Position numbers and translations under genes: made by a program. A stretch of DNA of 55,274 bases from Opitutia bacterium. Its GTDB lineage: Bacteria; Verrucomicrobiota; Verrucomicrobiia; Opitutales; Opitutaceae. Numbering within the stretch: the first letter of the stretch is position 1; each line of letters opens with the position of its first letter. The notes beneath the pieces were generated by a model, which saw nothing but the letters and a program-made list of their open reading frames with translations, did not search any database and was not told the origin of the DNA. Positions 11,661-19,777 of the stretch are shown one piece after another. Location of the stretch: assembly GCA_947474365.1 (NCBI GenBank), contig CANJIU010000062.1, forward strand, positions 1 to 55,274, in the 5' to 3' direction.

Positions 11661-12761
11661 ATGTCCAAAGCCGCACCTGCTGAAACGAAGTCCGCTGCCC
11701 CCGCCACCAAGCAAAAGGCCGAACTCGTCCCTGCCGCCGCCCACGTCCGCGAGAAAAACATCGAACTCGCCCTCTCCTCCATCACCAAGCAATTCGGTGA
11801 GGGCTCGATCATGCGCCTTGGCTCCAACGCCAAGATGAAGGTCGAGACGCTCACGACGGGATCCCTCGCCGTTGACCTTGCGCTCGGCGTTGGCGGGCTG
11901 CCCAAGGGCCGCATTGTCGAAATTTATGGTCCGGAATCCTCCGGTAAGACCACGTTCTGCTTGAGTGTAATCGCCGAGGCCCAGAAACGTGGCGGTCTCG
12001 CCGCCTTCATCGACGTCGAACACGCGCTCGACCCGAAATACGCCCGCGTCGTGGGTGTGGCCCTTGACGATCTCCTCGTCTCCCAACCCGACAGCGGTGA
12101 GGACGCGCTCAATATCATGGAGACGCTCATTCGCTCCAACTCGATTGATGTCATCGTGCTCGATTCCGTCGCCGCACTCACCACCAAGGCCGAACTCGAC
12201 GGCCAGATGGGCGACATGACGATGGGCGCGCAGGCGCGGTTGATGAGCCAGGCCATGCGCCGGTTGACGGCCGTCGTCAGCAAGACGAATTGCGTGTGCA
12301 TCTTCACGAATCAGATCCGCGAAAAGATCGGCGTGATGTTCGGCAACCCCGAGACCACGTCCGGTGGCCGCGCCCTGAAGTTTTTCGCCTCCGTCCGCAT
12401 CGACATCCGCCGCAAGGACCAAATCAAGACGCCCGAGGGCAAGGTCATCGGCAACCGCACCAAGATCAAGGTGGTGAAAAACAAGGTGGCGCCGCCGTTT
12501 ACCGAGGTGGAATTCGACATCATGTACGACGAAGGCATTTCCAAGATGGGCTCGCTCCTCGATCTTGGCCTTGAGCACAAGATTCTGGAGAAGAAGGGCG
12601 CCTGGATTGCCTACGAGGGAAATTTGGTCGGCCAAGGTCGCGATGCCGCCAAGCAGGCTTTGAAAGACAAGCCCGAGCTGGCCGAGAAGATCCACAAGGC
12701 GATTCTCGAAAAGGTTACGGTTGTCGGCGGATCGAGCGTCACGGGCGACGCCGGCGAGTAG
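11661..12761 (+). CDS. recA: Recombinase RecA
   Basis: ATP-dependent strand-exchange protein and co-protease for LexA self-cleavage, 366 residues. The Walker A motif GPESSGKT is at residues 90-97 and the Walker B strand is IDVIVLDSVAALT. Loop L2 (GNPETTSGGRALKFFASVR) is intact. The first 35 residues are an Ala/Lys-rich extension before the conserved helix (NIELALSSITKQFGEGSIMRLG), a little longer than in E. coli. A strong hairpin terminator follows 48 nt after the stop. A LexA-like site lies upstream, which would fit SOS control. No recX follows. Confidence 0.98.
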   Translation: MSKAAPAETKSAAPATKQKAELVPAAAHVREKNIELALSSITKQFGEGSIMRLGSNAKMKVETLTTGSLAVDLALGVGGLPKGRIVEIYGPESSGKTTFCLSVIAEAQKRGGLAAFIDVEHALDPKYARVVGVALDDLLVSQPDSGEDALNIMETLIRSNSIDVIVLDSVAALTTKAELDGQMGDMTMGAQARLMSQAMRRLTAVVSKTNCVCIFTNQIREKIGVMFGNPETTSGGRALKFFASVRIDIRRKDQIKTPEGKVIGNRTKIKVVKNKVAPPFTEVEFDIMYDEGISKMGSLLDLGLEHKILEKKGAWIAYEGNLVGQGRDAAKQALKDKPELAEKIHKAILEKVTVVGGSSVTGDAGE

Positions 12762-12808
12762 GCCTGGCCGGCCATTGTTGCGGAACGGTTTGCCATCCGG
12801 ACCGGTCG

Positions 12809-12840
12809 AAGGTGCTCATATCCCATGAGCACCTTTTTTT
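12809..12840 (+). terminator. recA terminator overlapping the next gene's RBS and start
   Basis: AAGGTGCTCAT (12809-12819) pairs perfectly with ATGAGCACCTT (12825-12835) around ATCCC, followed by a run of seven T (12834-12840). This is a textbook intrinsic terminator for recA. The 5' arm begins with AAGGTG, a Shine-Dalgarno-like sequence, and the 3' arm begins with the ATG of the Sel1 gene, so the hairpin would also hide that gene's initiation region. Confidence 0.8.
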
Positions 12841-13679
12841 ACGCCCTCCCCTTCAGGTTGAATTGGACGTGGCGGCTGTGGGTTCTCTTCGGTGTCGCGA
12901 TTGCCCTTGGTGGCTACTCGGCCGTTGATGCGGCTCAGCCGAAAAAGGAGGCGAAGGACTCCGCCCCGGTGCTGATGTCTCGCACGGGCGGTGGTGGTTC
13001 GTGGTCCGACATGAAGGAGCTGCAGCAGGCGGCCGCCAAGGGAAACCCGAAGGCCGAGGCCCAGTTCGGCGAGATGTTGCTGCGCGGAGATGGCATCGCA
13101 AAGGACGAGAAGCGGGCGGTCGCCCTGTTGGAGAAGGCGGCGCGTGCGGGGCATTCGGGTGCGGTGTTCCGCATCGGCATGTTGCTGGCGCACGGTAACA
13201 GCGGTGTCGCCAACGATCCGGTGCGTGCCCTCGCCTATTTTCGGGCGGCTGCGGCCGGAGGAGAAAAGGAGGCATTTTTCAATATTGGCGCGGCGTACGC
13301 CAGTGCCCGGGGGGTGAAACGTGATTACGGTGAGGCCCTCGGATGGTTTATTGTCGCGCGACGTCATGGGGCCGATGCCGCGACGGAAGTGTCGTTGCGG
13401 GCCCAAATCAGGTCGCAGCCGGCGTGGATCGCGAAGGGCGAGCGGCGCGCCGCGGAGATCGAGCGGGAATTCGCGGGAAAGAAAGTCGTGGAGTTGCTGC
13501 CGCCCATGGCATCATTGGAGTCCGTGGCGGAGGCTTCCCAGGCGCCGGAGATCGTGGCGCCGGCCGAACCGCCTCGGGCCTCCCCGACAATCAAGCCGAT
13601 CGAGTCCCTGCGACCGGCTGATTTGCTGAAGCCAATTGAACCGCCAAAACCGACTTGGGTGCTGCCGCCGCAACCGTGA
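12825..13679 (+). CDS. Secreted Sel1-repeat protein
   Basis: Exported protein of 284 residues. The N-terminus has a basic segment and a hydrophobic core (WRLWVLFGVAIALGGYSAVDAA, residues about 16-37), consistent with a signal peptide. Residues about 70-185 hold three Sel1-like repeats: AQFGEMLLRGDGIAKDEKRA, AVFRIGMLLAHGNSGVANDP and AFFNIGAAYASARGVKRDYG, each a helix pair used for protein contacts. The tail is Pro-rich with PIESLRP/PIEPPKP repeats. The ATG at 12825 lies inside the recA terminator stem and has AAGGTG 10 nt upstream. Transcription must therefore read through that terminator or start within recA. Its partner is unknown. Confidence 0.82.
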   Translation: MSTFFYALPFRLNWTWRLWVLFGVAIALGGYSAVDAAQPKKEAKDSAPVLMSRTGGGGSWSDMKELQQAAAKGNPKAEAQFGEMLLRGDGIAKDEKRAVALLEKAARAGHSGAVFRIGMLLAHGNSGVANDPVRALAYFRAAAAGGEKEAFFNIGAAYASARGVKRDYGEALGWFIVARRHGADAATEVSLRAQIRSQPAWIAKGERRAAEIEREFAGKKVVELLPPMASLESVAEASQAPEIVAPAEPPRASPTIKPIESLRPADLLKPIEPPKPTWVLPPQP

Positions 13680-13817
13680 GTCGACTTCATCTGCGGTTGG
13701 AATTGCCCCGCATGAAATCTACGCCCCCGCTAATATCCCGCTGAAGCTCCGGCGTTAATTCCACATTGTTCGTTGCGGCACCGGACAAAGTTGCGTTCTG
13801 TCCCCTCTCCCACCCGC

Positions 13818-14576
13818 ATGTCCACTGCTGCTGCAGAAACGCTTCGGTCCCACGGCGCCGATCCTCCGACCCGCGATCTCGTGTTTCATGTGCGGGAACT
13901 TGCGCGGGTCTACGGCGACGGCACCGCCGCAGTGACCGCCTTGGCCGGTGTTGATCTCGATCTCTATGCGGGCGAACTCATCGTGCTGCTCGGCGCTTCG
14001 GGCAGCGGAAAATCCACGTTGCTCAACCAGCTCGGAGGTCTCGATTCTCCGACGCACGGCACCCTGCTCTATCGCGGGGCCAATCTGGCCGAATTTGACG
14101 AAAAGGCACTGACCAACTTCCGTCGCGACGCCGTTGGTTTCGTTTTCCAGGCCTACAACCTCATTCCCAGCCTCACCGCCCGGGAAAACGTGGCGTTGAT
14201 CACCGAGATTTGCCGGTCGCCGATGACGCCCGAGGACGCCCTCTCACTGGTGGACCTCGCTGACCGGATGGACCACTTCCCCGCCCAGCTCTCCGGGGGT
14301 GAACAGCAGCGCGTGGCCATTGCTCGCGCGATTGCGAAGCGGCCCGAAGTGTTGCTCTGTGATGAACCCACGGGCGCCCTGGATGTGCGCACGGGCATCA
14401 CGGTGCTTGAAGCCATCGAGCGCATCAACCGCGACCTCGGCACGCTCGCCGTCATCATCACGCACAACGCGATTCTCGCGGACATGGCGGATCGCGTCTT
14501 CACCCTTTCTGACGGACGGATCGTCAACCAGCGAGTGAATGCAAAACGGGGTCTGGTGCGATCACTCGCTTGGTAG
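13818..14576 (+). CDS. ABC exporter ATP-binding protein, MacB/LolD type
   Basis: Cytoplasmic ATPase subunit of a type VII (MacB/LolD/DevA-like) ABC system, 252 residues from the ATG at 13818. Motifs are Walker A GASGSGKST, Q-loop FVFQAYNLIPSL, signature LSGGEQQRVAIARA, Walker B EVLLCDEPTGALD, and the H-loop IITHN. An upstream start at 13773 would add 15 residues with no conservation signal. The permease and adaptor genes follow on the same strand at 79 and 19 nt, so the three are probably one operon. The exported substrate cannot be read from the sequence. Confidence 0.92.
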   Translation: MSTAAAETLRSHGADPPTRDLVFHVRELARVYGDGTAAVTALAGVDLDLYAGELIVLLGASGSGKSTLLNQLGGLDSPTHGTLLYRGANLAEFDEKALTNFRRDAVGFVFQAYNLIPSLTARENVALITEICRSPMTPEDALSLVDLADRMDHFPAQLSGGEQQRVAIARAIAKRPEVLLCDEPTGALDVRTGITVLEAIERINRDLGTLAVIITHNAILADMADRVFTLSDGRIVNQRVNAKRGLVRSLAW

Positions 14577-14654
14577 CCGAAGGGGCGGATTCCCAATGCG
14601 AACCATGCAGACAAATTCATCCCAGCCGGCTTTTCCGCCTTCGGTCTTTTCCGG

Positions 14655-17021
14655 ATGAGCCTGCTCGACCGCAAGCTGCTTCGCGATCTGCACGCGCTGA
14701 AGTCGCAGGCGTTGGCCGTCGCGCTGGTGATGGCCTGCGGACTCGCGATGATGATCATGACGCGTTCGCTGATACTCTCGCTCGAGACGACGCGCGACGC
14801 CTACTATGAGGCGCATCGTTTTGCGCAGGTCTTTGCGCGGCTCAAACGCGCGCCCAATTCAGTTCGCGCGGAACTTAGCGCGATTCCCGGGGTGGCTACA
14901 GTGCAGACCGGTATCGCGATTCAGGTTACGTTGGACGTTCCCGGCCTGCCCGAGCCGGCGGTCGGGTTGATTAACTCGCTGCCGGAGCGGGGCGAAATTG
15001 TGCTCAACCGCCTTTATGTGCGTAGCGGCCGTCTGCCGACGGGCGGCACGAGTGTCGGGCAGCTGGCCGTGGGCGAGGCCTTCGCCGAGGCGCATGGACT
15101 CAAGCCGGGATCGACCGTGTCGGCCGTGCTCAATGGGACCAAGAAAATGTTCCGGCTGTCGGGCATCGTGCTCTCGCCGGAATTTGTTTTCGAGGCGCCG
15201 CCCAACTCGGCCCTGCCCGATAACAAGACCTATGGCGTTTTCTGGATGCCCTACAAGGAGCTGGCGACCGCGTTCCAGCTTTATGGAGCGTTCAATTCCG
15301 TTTCCCTGACCCTGGCACCCGGCGCCTCGGAGCGCAACGTGATCGCAGCCATGAATCGCGTGCTCGCGCCTTATGGTGCGCGGGGCGCGTATGGTCGTGT
15401 CGATCATCCGTCGCATCGGCGGGTCGATGACGAGATTCGCGTGCTGCAGGGACTTTCGGTGGCGTTTCCCGTCGTGTTCCTGAGTGTGGCGGCGTTCATG
15501 ACCAATTCGGTGATGAGCCGGCAAATTGCGCTCCAGCGCGAGCAGATCGCGATGCTGAAAGCGTGTGGTTTCAGCAACCGCCAGGTGGGTGCGCACTACT
15601 TCAAGTTCTCGCTCGCCATCGTGGCGCTGGGGACCGGTGTCGGCTCGGCGGGCGGAGTATTTCTCGGGCATCAGCTCGTCGGGATGTACCACCTATTCTT
15701 TCGCTTTCCAGAGCTAACGTTCCTGCTCGATTCCCGCGTGCTCGTGGTCGCGACGATCATCAGCGCGCTGGCTGCTTTCATCGGTGTAGCCGGTGCGGTG
15801 CGCCGTGCGGTGCGGCTGCCACCGGCCGAGGCGATGCGGCCGGAAGCGCCGGCCAGCTACCGTCCGGCCTTGGTGGAGCGGCTGGGGATCGCGCGGTGGT
15901 TCAGCGCGTCGTTCCGTATGGCGCTGCGCAACATCCAGCGTCGTCCGGTGCGCAGCGGGCTGACGTGCATCGCACTGTCCCTCGCGACCGCGATCCTGAT
16001 TGTGCCAAATTCGTTTCGCGACGGCGTCGCTTTTGTCATCGATTTCCAATGGGACATTGTGCAGCGCCAGACCGTCACGCTCTCACTGGTTGAGCCGGGG
16101 CCGGCGCGTGCGCTGTCGGATTTCAGGCACATGCCCGGTGTGGTCTGGGCCGAGCCGTTTCGTTTTGTGCCAGTCGAACTGCGGGCCGGACCGATCACCC
16201 GCCGGCTTGCGTTACAGGGTTTGCCGGAGCGCGGGACGTTGAGTCGGGTGATTGATGCGCATCCGCAGCAGCTGACGCTTCCGCCGCGGGGCATCATCAT
16301 GTCGGCAAAATTGGCGGAGGTGCTGCAGCTGCGCCCCGGCGACGAAGTTGTCGCGCGCGTCCTGGAGGGCCGTGAGCGTGAAATCTCGGTTCCGGTGGTT
16401 GGACTCGCAGAGGATTTCGCCGGGATGGCGGCCTATATGGAATTGCATGCGTTGAACCGGTTGCTTCTGGAGGGCGATCTTATCAGCGGTGCGCATGTCG
16501 TGGTCGACAAGGCGCGCTGGAGCGAATTTCTGGCGGAGGTGAAGAACACTCCACGGCTGGGCGGTTGCATCATCAAGGAGTCGCTCCGTGACGGTTTTCG
16601 CAAGACGACCGCGGAGAGCATCGGACTGCTGCAGAAAATTTATATGCTGTTCGCGACGATTGTGGCATTTGGCATCATCTACAACAGCGCGCGCATTTCG
16701 CTCTCCGAGCGGGCGCGGGAGCTGGCGACGTTGCGGGTGCTCGGCTTTAGCCGCGGTGAGGTTGGTGCGGTGCTGGTCGGCGAACTCGTGTTGCTGACGG
16801 TGGCGGCGCTTCCCCTCGGGTTGCTGCTCGGTTCGGGCTTTGCGAAAGGGATCCTGGCGTCGGTCAACACCGAGACCGTGCGATTGCCGCTGGTGCTCAC
16901 GCCGGCCAATTACGCCTTCGCGGTGTTGGTTGTGGCCGTGGCTTCCGCGGCGTCCGCGCTTTTCGCAGCCCGCAAAATTGCCACGATCAATCTGGCGGTG
17001 GCGCTCAAGGCTCTCGACTGA
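14655..17021 (+). CDS. ABC exporter permease with two FtsX domains
   Basis: Inner-membrane subunit of 788 residues. There is an N-terminal transmembrane helix (LAVALVMACGLAMMIM), a periplasmic domain, and a first FtsX module around residues 260-390 (SVAFPVVFLSVAAFMTNSVM, REQIAMLKACGFSNRQVGAHY). A second helix near 425-445, a second periplasmic domain and a second FtsX module near 655-785 (IVAFGIIYNSARISLSERARELATLRVLGFS) follow. Ten-helix duplicated permeases like this transfer force rather than move substrate through a pore. It works with the preceding ATPase and following adaptor. Confidence 0.9.
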   Translation: MSLLDRKLLRDLHALKSQALAVALVMACGLAMMIMTRSLILSLETTRDAYYEAHRFAQVFARLKRAPNSVRAELSAIPGVATVQTGIAIQVTLDVPGLPEPAVGLINSLPERGEIVLNRLYVRSGRLPTGGTSVGQLAVGEAFAEAHGLKPGSTVSAVLNGTKKMFRLSGIVLSPEFVFEAPPNSALPDNKTYGVFWMPYKELATAFQLYGAFNSVSLTLAPGASERNVIAAMNRVLAPYGARGAYGRVDHPSHRRVDDEIRVLQGLSVAFPVVFLSVAAFMTNSVMSRQIALQREQIAMLKACGFSNRQVGAHYFKFSLAIVALGTGVGSAGGVFLGHQLVGMYHLFFRFPELTFLLDSRVLVVATIISALAAFIGVAGAVRRAVRLPPAEAMRPEAPASYRPALVERLGIARWFSASFRMALRNIQRRPVRSGLTCIALSLATAILIVPNSFRDGVAFVIDFQWDIVQRQTVTLSLVEPGPARALSDFRHMPGVVWAEPFRFVPVELRAGPITRRLALQGLPERGTLSRVIDAHPQQLTLPPRGIIMSAKLAEVLQLRPGDEVVARVLEGREREISVPVVGLAEDFAGMAAYMELHALNRLLLEGDLISGAHVVVDKARWSEFLAEVKNTPRLGGCIIKESLRDGFRKTTAESIGLLQKIYMLFATIVAFGIIYNSARISLSERARELATLRVLGFSRGEVGAVLVGELVLLTVAALPLGLLLGSGFAKGILASVNTETVRLPLVLTPANYAFAVLVVAVASAASALFAARKIATINLAVALKALD

Positions 17022-17039
17022 TCACGCCCGTTTTTTTCC

Positions 17040-18293
17040 ATGACGTCTGTCCCTCTGCCTCCCTCTCCTGCCGTGAAAAAACCTGGATCGCCCGGCTGGC
17101 GCCGCCGTCTCCCTTGGGTCGGCGGCGCGCTTCTGGTCGGCATGATTGTGGTCGGGCTCTGGCCGCGGGCTGTTCCGGTTGAGGTTACCGCGGTTACGCG
17201 GGGCCCGCTCGTTGTCACGGTGGATGAGGAGGGGATGACGCGCGTGAAGAACCGCTACATCGTGTCGGCGCCGGTGGCCGGACAGCTGCGCCGGATCGAT
17301 TGGAAGGCGGGTGCGGTGGTGGAGGCGGGAAAGACGGTCCTGGCGGTGCTGGAGACCGGTGGTGCTGATTTCCTGGATACACGGAGCCAGGCCCAGGCGG
17401 AGGCGCGGGTCCGGGCCGCCGAGGCCGCCCGCGAGGCGGCGCTGGCCCAGCGGGATCGGGCGGTCAGTTCGGCGAAGACGTTTGCGGCCGACTTCGAGCG
17501 GGTGAAGATGTTGCGGGATCAGCGCGTTTTGTCGGCCCAGGAGTTTGATGCGGCGCAGCTGCGTTCGGTGGCCGCCGCGCACGAGGCGCGGGCGGCGGAG
17601 TTTGGGCTCAAGGTCAGCGAGTTTGAACTGCAGCAGGCGCGGGCGCTGCTGAGCCGTGGTCTTCCGGGCGGTGGTGGGGCGGAGCCTTTGATCGTCACTT
17701 CTCCGATCAGCGGCCGGATTTTGCGCGTGATGCAGGAGAGCTCACGGATTGTTCCCGGTGGATTCTCGCTCATGGAGGTGGGTGATCCGACGGATCTGGA
17801 AGTGAGGATCGAAGTGCTTTCCCGTGATGGTGTCGGGATTGCGAACGGGGCCCGGGTTATGCTTGAGCAATGGGGGGGAGCGGCGCCGCTGGCGGCCCGG
17901 GTGCGCCATGTCGAGCCGGCGGCGTTTACGAAGATTTCCGCTCTGGGGGTCGAGGAACAGCGGGTTTATGTGATCGCGGACTTTGTCGATCCGTTGGAGA
18001 AACGCGCCGCGTTGGGTGATAGTTATCGGGTGGAGGCGCGCATTGTCATTTGGGAGAACGCGGCGGCGGTGCGGGTTCCTGCCGGCGCGACCTTCCAACG
18101 AGCCGGGGTCTGGCAGGCTTTTGCCGTCGTGGGAGGGCGCTCGGTGACTCGGACGATAAAACTTGGTCGGAGCAACGGCGTGGAGGCGGAGGTCCTCGAG
18201 GGCCTGCGGGAAGGCGAGCAGGTGGTCGTCTATCCGGGAGACAAGGTGACGGACGGCACGCGGGTGACACCGTTGGTCGTGAGCGGGCGTTGA
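17040..18293 (+). CDS. HlyD/MFP periplasmic adaptor of the ABC exporter
   Basis: Membrane-fusion protein of 417 residues. A single N-terminal transmembrane helix (LPWVGGALLVGMIVVGLW, about 24-42) anchors it. Next come a split biotinyl-lipoyl domain (VSAPVAGQLRRIDWKAGAVVEAG... and VTSPISGRILRVMQESSRIVPGG), a helical hairpin rich in Ala, Arg and Glu between them (about 115-205), and beta-barrel and membrane-proximal domains. It would bridge the permease to an outer-membrane factor, but no TolC-like gene is nearby. The order ATPase-permease-adaptor is the reverse of macAB and resembles devBCA parts. Confidence 0.9.
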   Translation: MTSVPLPPSPAVKKPGSPGWRRRLPWVGGALLVGMIVVGLWPRAVPVEVTAVTRGPLVVTVDEEGMTRVKNRYIVSAPVAGQLRRIDWKAGAVVEAGKTVLAVLETGGADFLDTRSQAQAEARVRAAEAAREAALAQRDRAVSSAKTFAADFERVKMLRDQRVLSAQEFDAAQLRSVAAAHEARAAEFGLKVSEFELQQARALLSRGLPGGGGAEPLIVTSPISGRILRVMQESSRIVPGGFSLMEVGDPTDLEVRIEVLSRDGVGIANGARVMLEQWGGAAPLAARVRHVEPAAFTKISALGVEEQRVYVIADFVDPLEKRAALGDSYRVEARIVIWENAAAVRVPAGATFQRAGVWQAFAVVGGRSVTRTIKLGRSNGVEAEVLEGLREGEQVVVYPGDKVTDGTRVTPLVVSGR

Positions 18294-18359
18294 GCGGAGG
18301 GTGGCGGGCCACGCGGCGTTTGACTTGGCGGTCGGTGCGGGGAAGCGTCTCGCCCGCTC

Positions 18360-19721
18360 ATGTCTCGCAACAACGACACCATCGCTGCGCTAGCCACTCC
18401 CGTCGGCAGCGCCGCCATCGCGGTCTTGCGTGTCAGCGGTTCGGATACGGAAGTGATTGCGAGAGGGCTTGGACTGGCCGCGCTCCGTCCGCGCCGGGCC
18501 TCGCACATGGATTACCGCGCGCAAGCCGGAGCGTTGCTCGACGATGTGATTGTGACTTACTTTGCGGGGCCTCACTCCTACACAGGGGAGAACTCGTTGG
18601 AGATTTCTTGTCACGGGAACCCGTTTATCGCGCAAAAGATCTTGGAGGACCTGCTGTTGCGGGGATGCCGGTTGGCGGATCCCGGTGAGTTCACCCAGCG
18701 TGCGTTTTTGAACGGAAAGATGGACCTAAGCCAGGCCGAGGCGGTGATGGATTTGATTCAGGCTCGCAGTGACCGCGCGCTCGACGCCGCAAATCGGCAA
18801 CTCCGGGGTGGGTTGTCGAAAAGAATGAATCCATTGATTGAATCGCTCTTGGTGGTTCTCGCTCGAATTGAGGCCTATATCGATTTTCCTGAAGAGGATT
18901 TGCCGGAAGATGATCGCGCAGCGACCACGCTCGCAATATCCTGTATATCGTTGGAAATAAACAGGTTAATTGCAACAGAGCACTATGGAGCATTACTTCG
19001 GGATGGAATAAAGACCGTGATTGTTGGCGCGCCGAACGCAGGAAAAAGCAGTTTGCTGAATCGATTGATCGGCCGGGATCGGGCTCTGGTAAGCGCTGAA
19101 CCAGGAACGACGCGCGATTTCATTGAGGAGCGGATTGTGGTTGGTGGTCACTTTCTTCGGTTGATCGACACCGCAGGGCTGAACGCCTCCCCTGCCCCAT
19201 TGGAGCGGCTTGGGATTGAGAAGACGTTGGAGCGTGCCGTTGAAGCCGATCTTTTCTTGATTGTCGTGGATGCCAGTGCAGCGGCCTCCCCTGCCCTACC
19301 CTTGCCGGTCGATATCCGGAGTCGGCTGACGGTCGACAATACTTTAGTGGTTTTGAACAAGATGGATCTTGTGAAGGATGAACCTCGGTTGTCTGCTCTG
19401 GGGGGCTTTGAACAGGTTAAGGTTTCAGCCCTCACGGGTGCCGGTTTGGAGGTGCTCCGTGCGACGATTGGGGCTAAAGCGGAGGCGTTTTCCCGGAGCC
19501 CGGAGGATCTTGTCACCATCAACGCCCGCCATGCTCACTCCCTGCAGCAGGCGCGCGAGCTGCTGCAAGCGGCGGAGGCCAAGTTCGTGGGAAATGAACC
19601 AATTGAACTTATCGCCAGTGACCTCCGCGGCGTGCTGGAGGCAATTGGCGAGATTGTCGGACGGGTCGACAATGAACGGATGCTCGATCGCTTGTTCGCC
19701 ACTTTTTGCATTGGCAAATAG
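18360..19721 (+). CDS. mnmE: tRNA modification GTPase MnmE
   Basis: Potassium-activated GTPase of 453 residues that, with MnmG, adds the (carboxymethyl)aminomethyl group to U34 of certain tRNAs. It has an N-terminal tetrahydrofolate-binding domain (TIAALATPVGSAAIAVLRVSG), a helical domain, an inserted G domain with G1 GAPNAGKSS at 223-231, DTAG, NKMD, and the invariant C-terminal FCIGK. Length is standard. mnmG starts 56 nt downstream. From roughly 18.8 kb the base composition becomes visibly more AT-rich than in the flanking genes. Confidence 0.97.
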   Translation: MSRNNDTIAALATPVGSAAIAVLRVSGSDTEVIARGLGLAALRPRRASHMDYRAQAGALLDDVIVTYFAGPHSYTGENSLEISCHGNPFIAQKILEDLLLRGCRLADPGEFTQRAFLNGKMDLSQAEAVMDLIQARSDRALDAANRQLRGGLSKRMNPLIESLLVVLARIEAYIDFPEEDLPEDDRAATTLAISCISLEINRLIATEHYGALLRDGIKTVIVGAPNAGKSSLLNRLIGRDRALVSAEPGTTRDFIEERIVVGGHFLRLIDTAGLNASPAPLERLGIEKTLERAVEADLFLIVVDASAAASPALPLPVDIRSRLTVDNTLVVLNKMDLVKDEPRLSALGGFEQVKVSALTGAGLEVLRATIGAKAEAFSRSPEDLVTINARHAHSLQQARELLQAAEAKFVGNEPIELIASDLRGVLEAIGEIVGRVDNERMLDRLFATFCIGK

Positions 19722-19777
19722 TGCGCTTGCCGTGGGCGGCGAGTTGAGCGAGATCGACCGGACCGCGAATCGAACCC

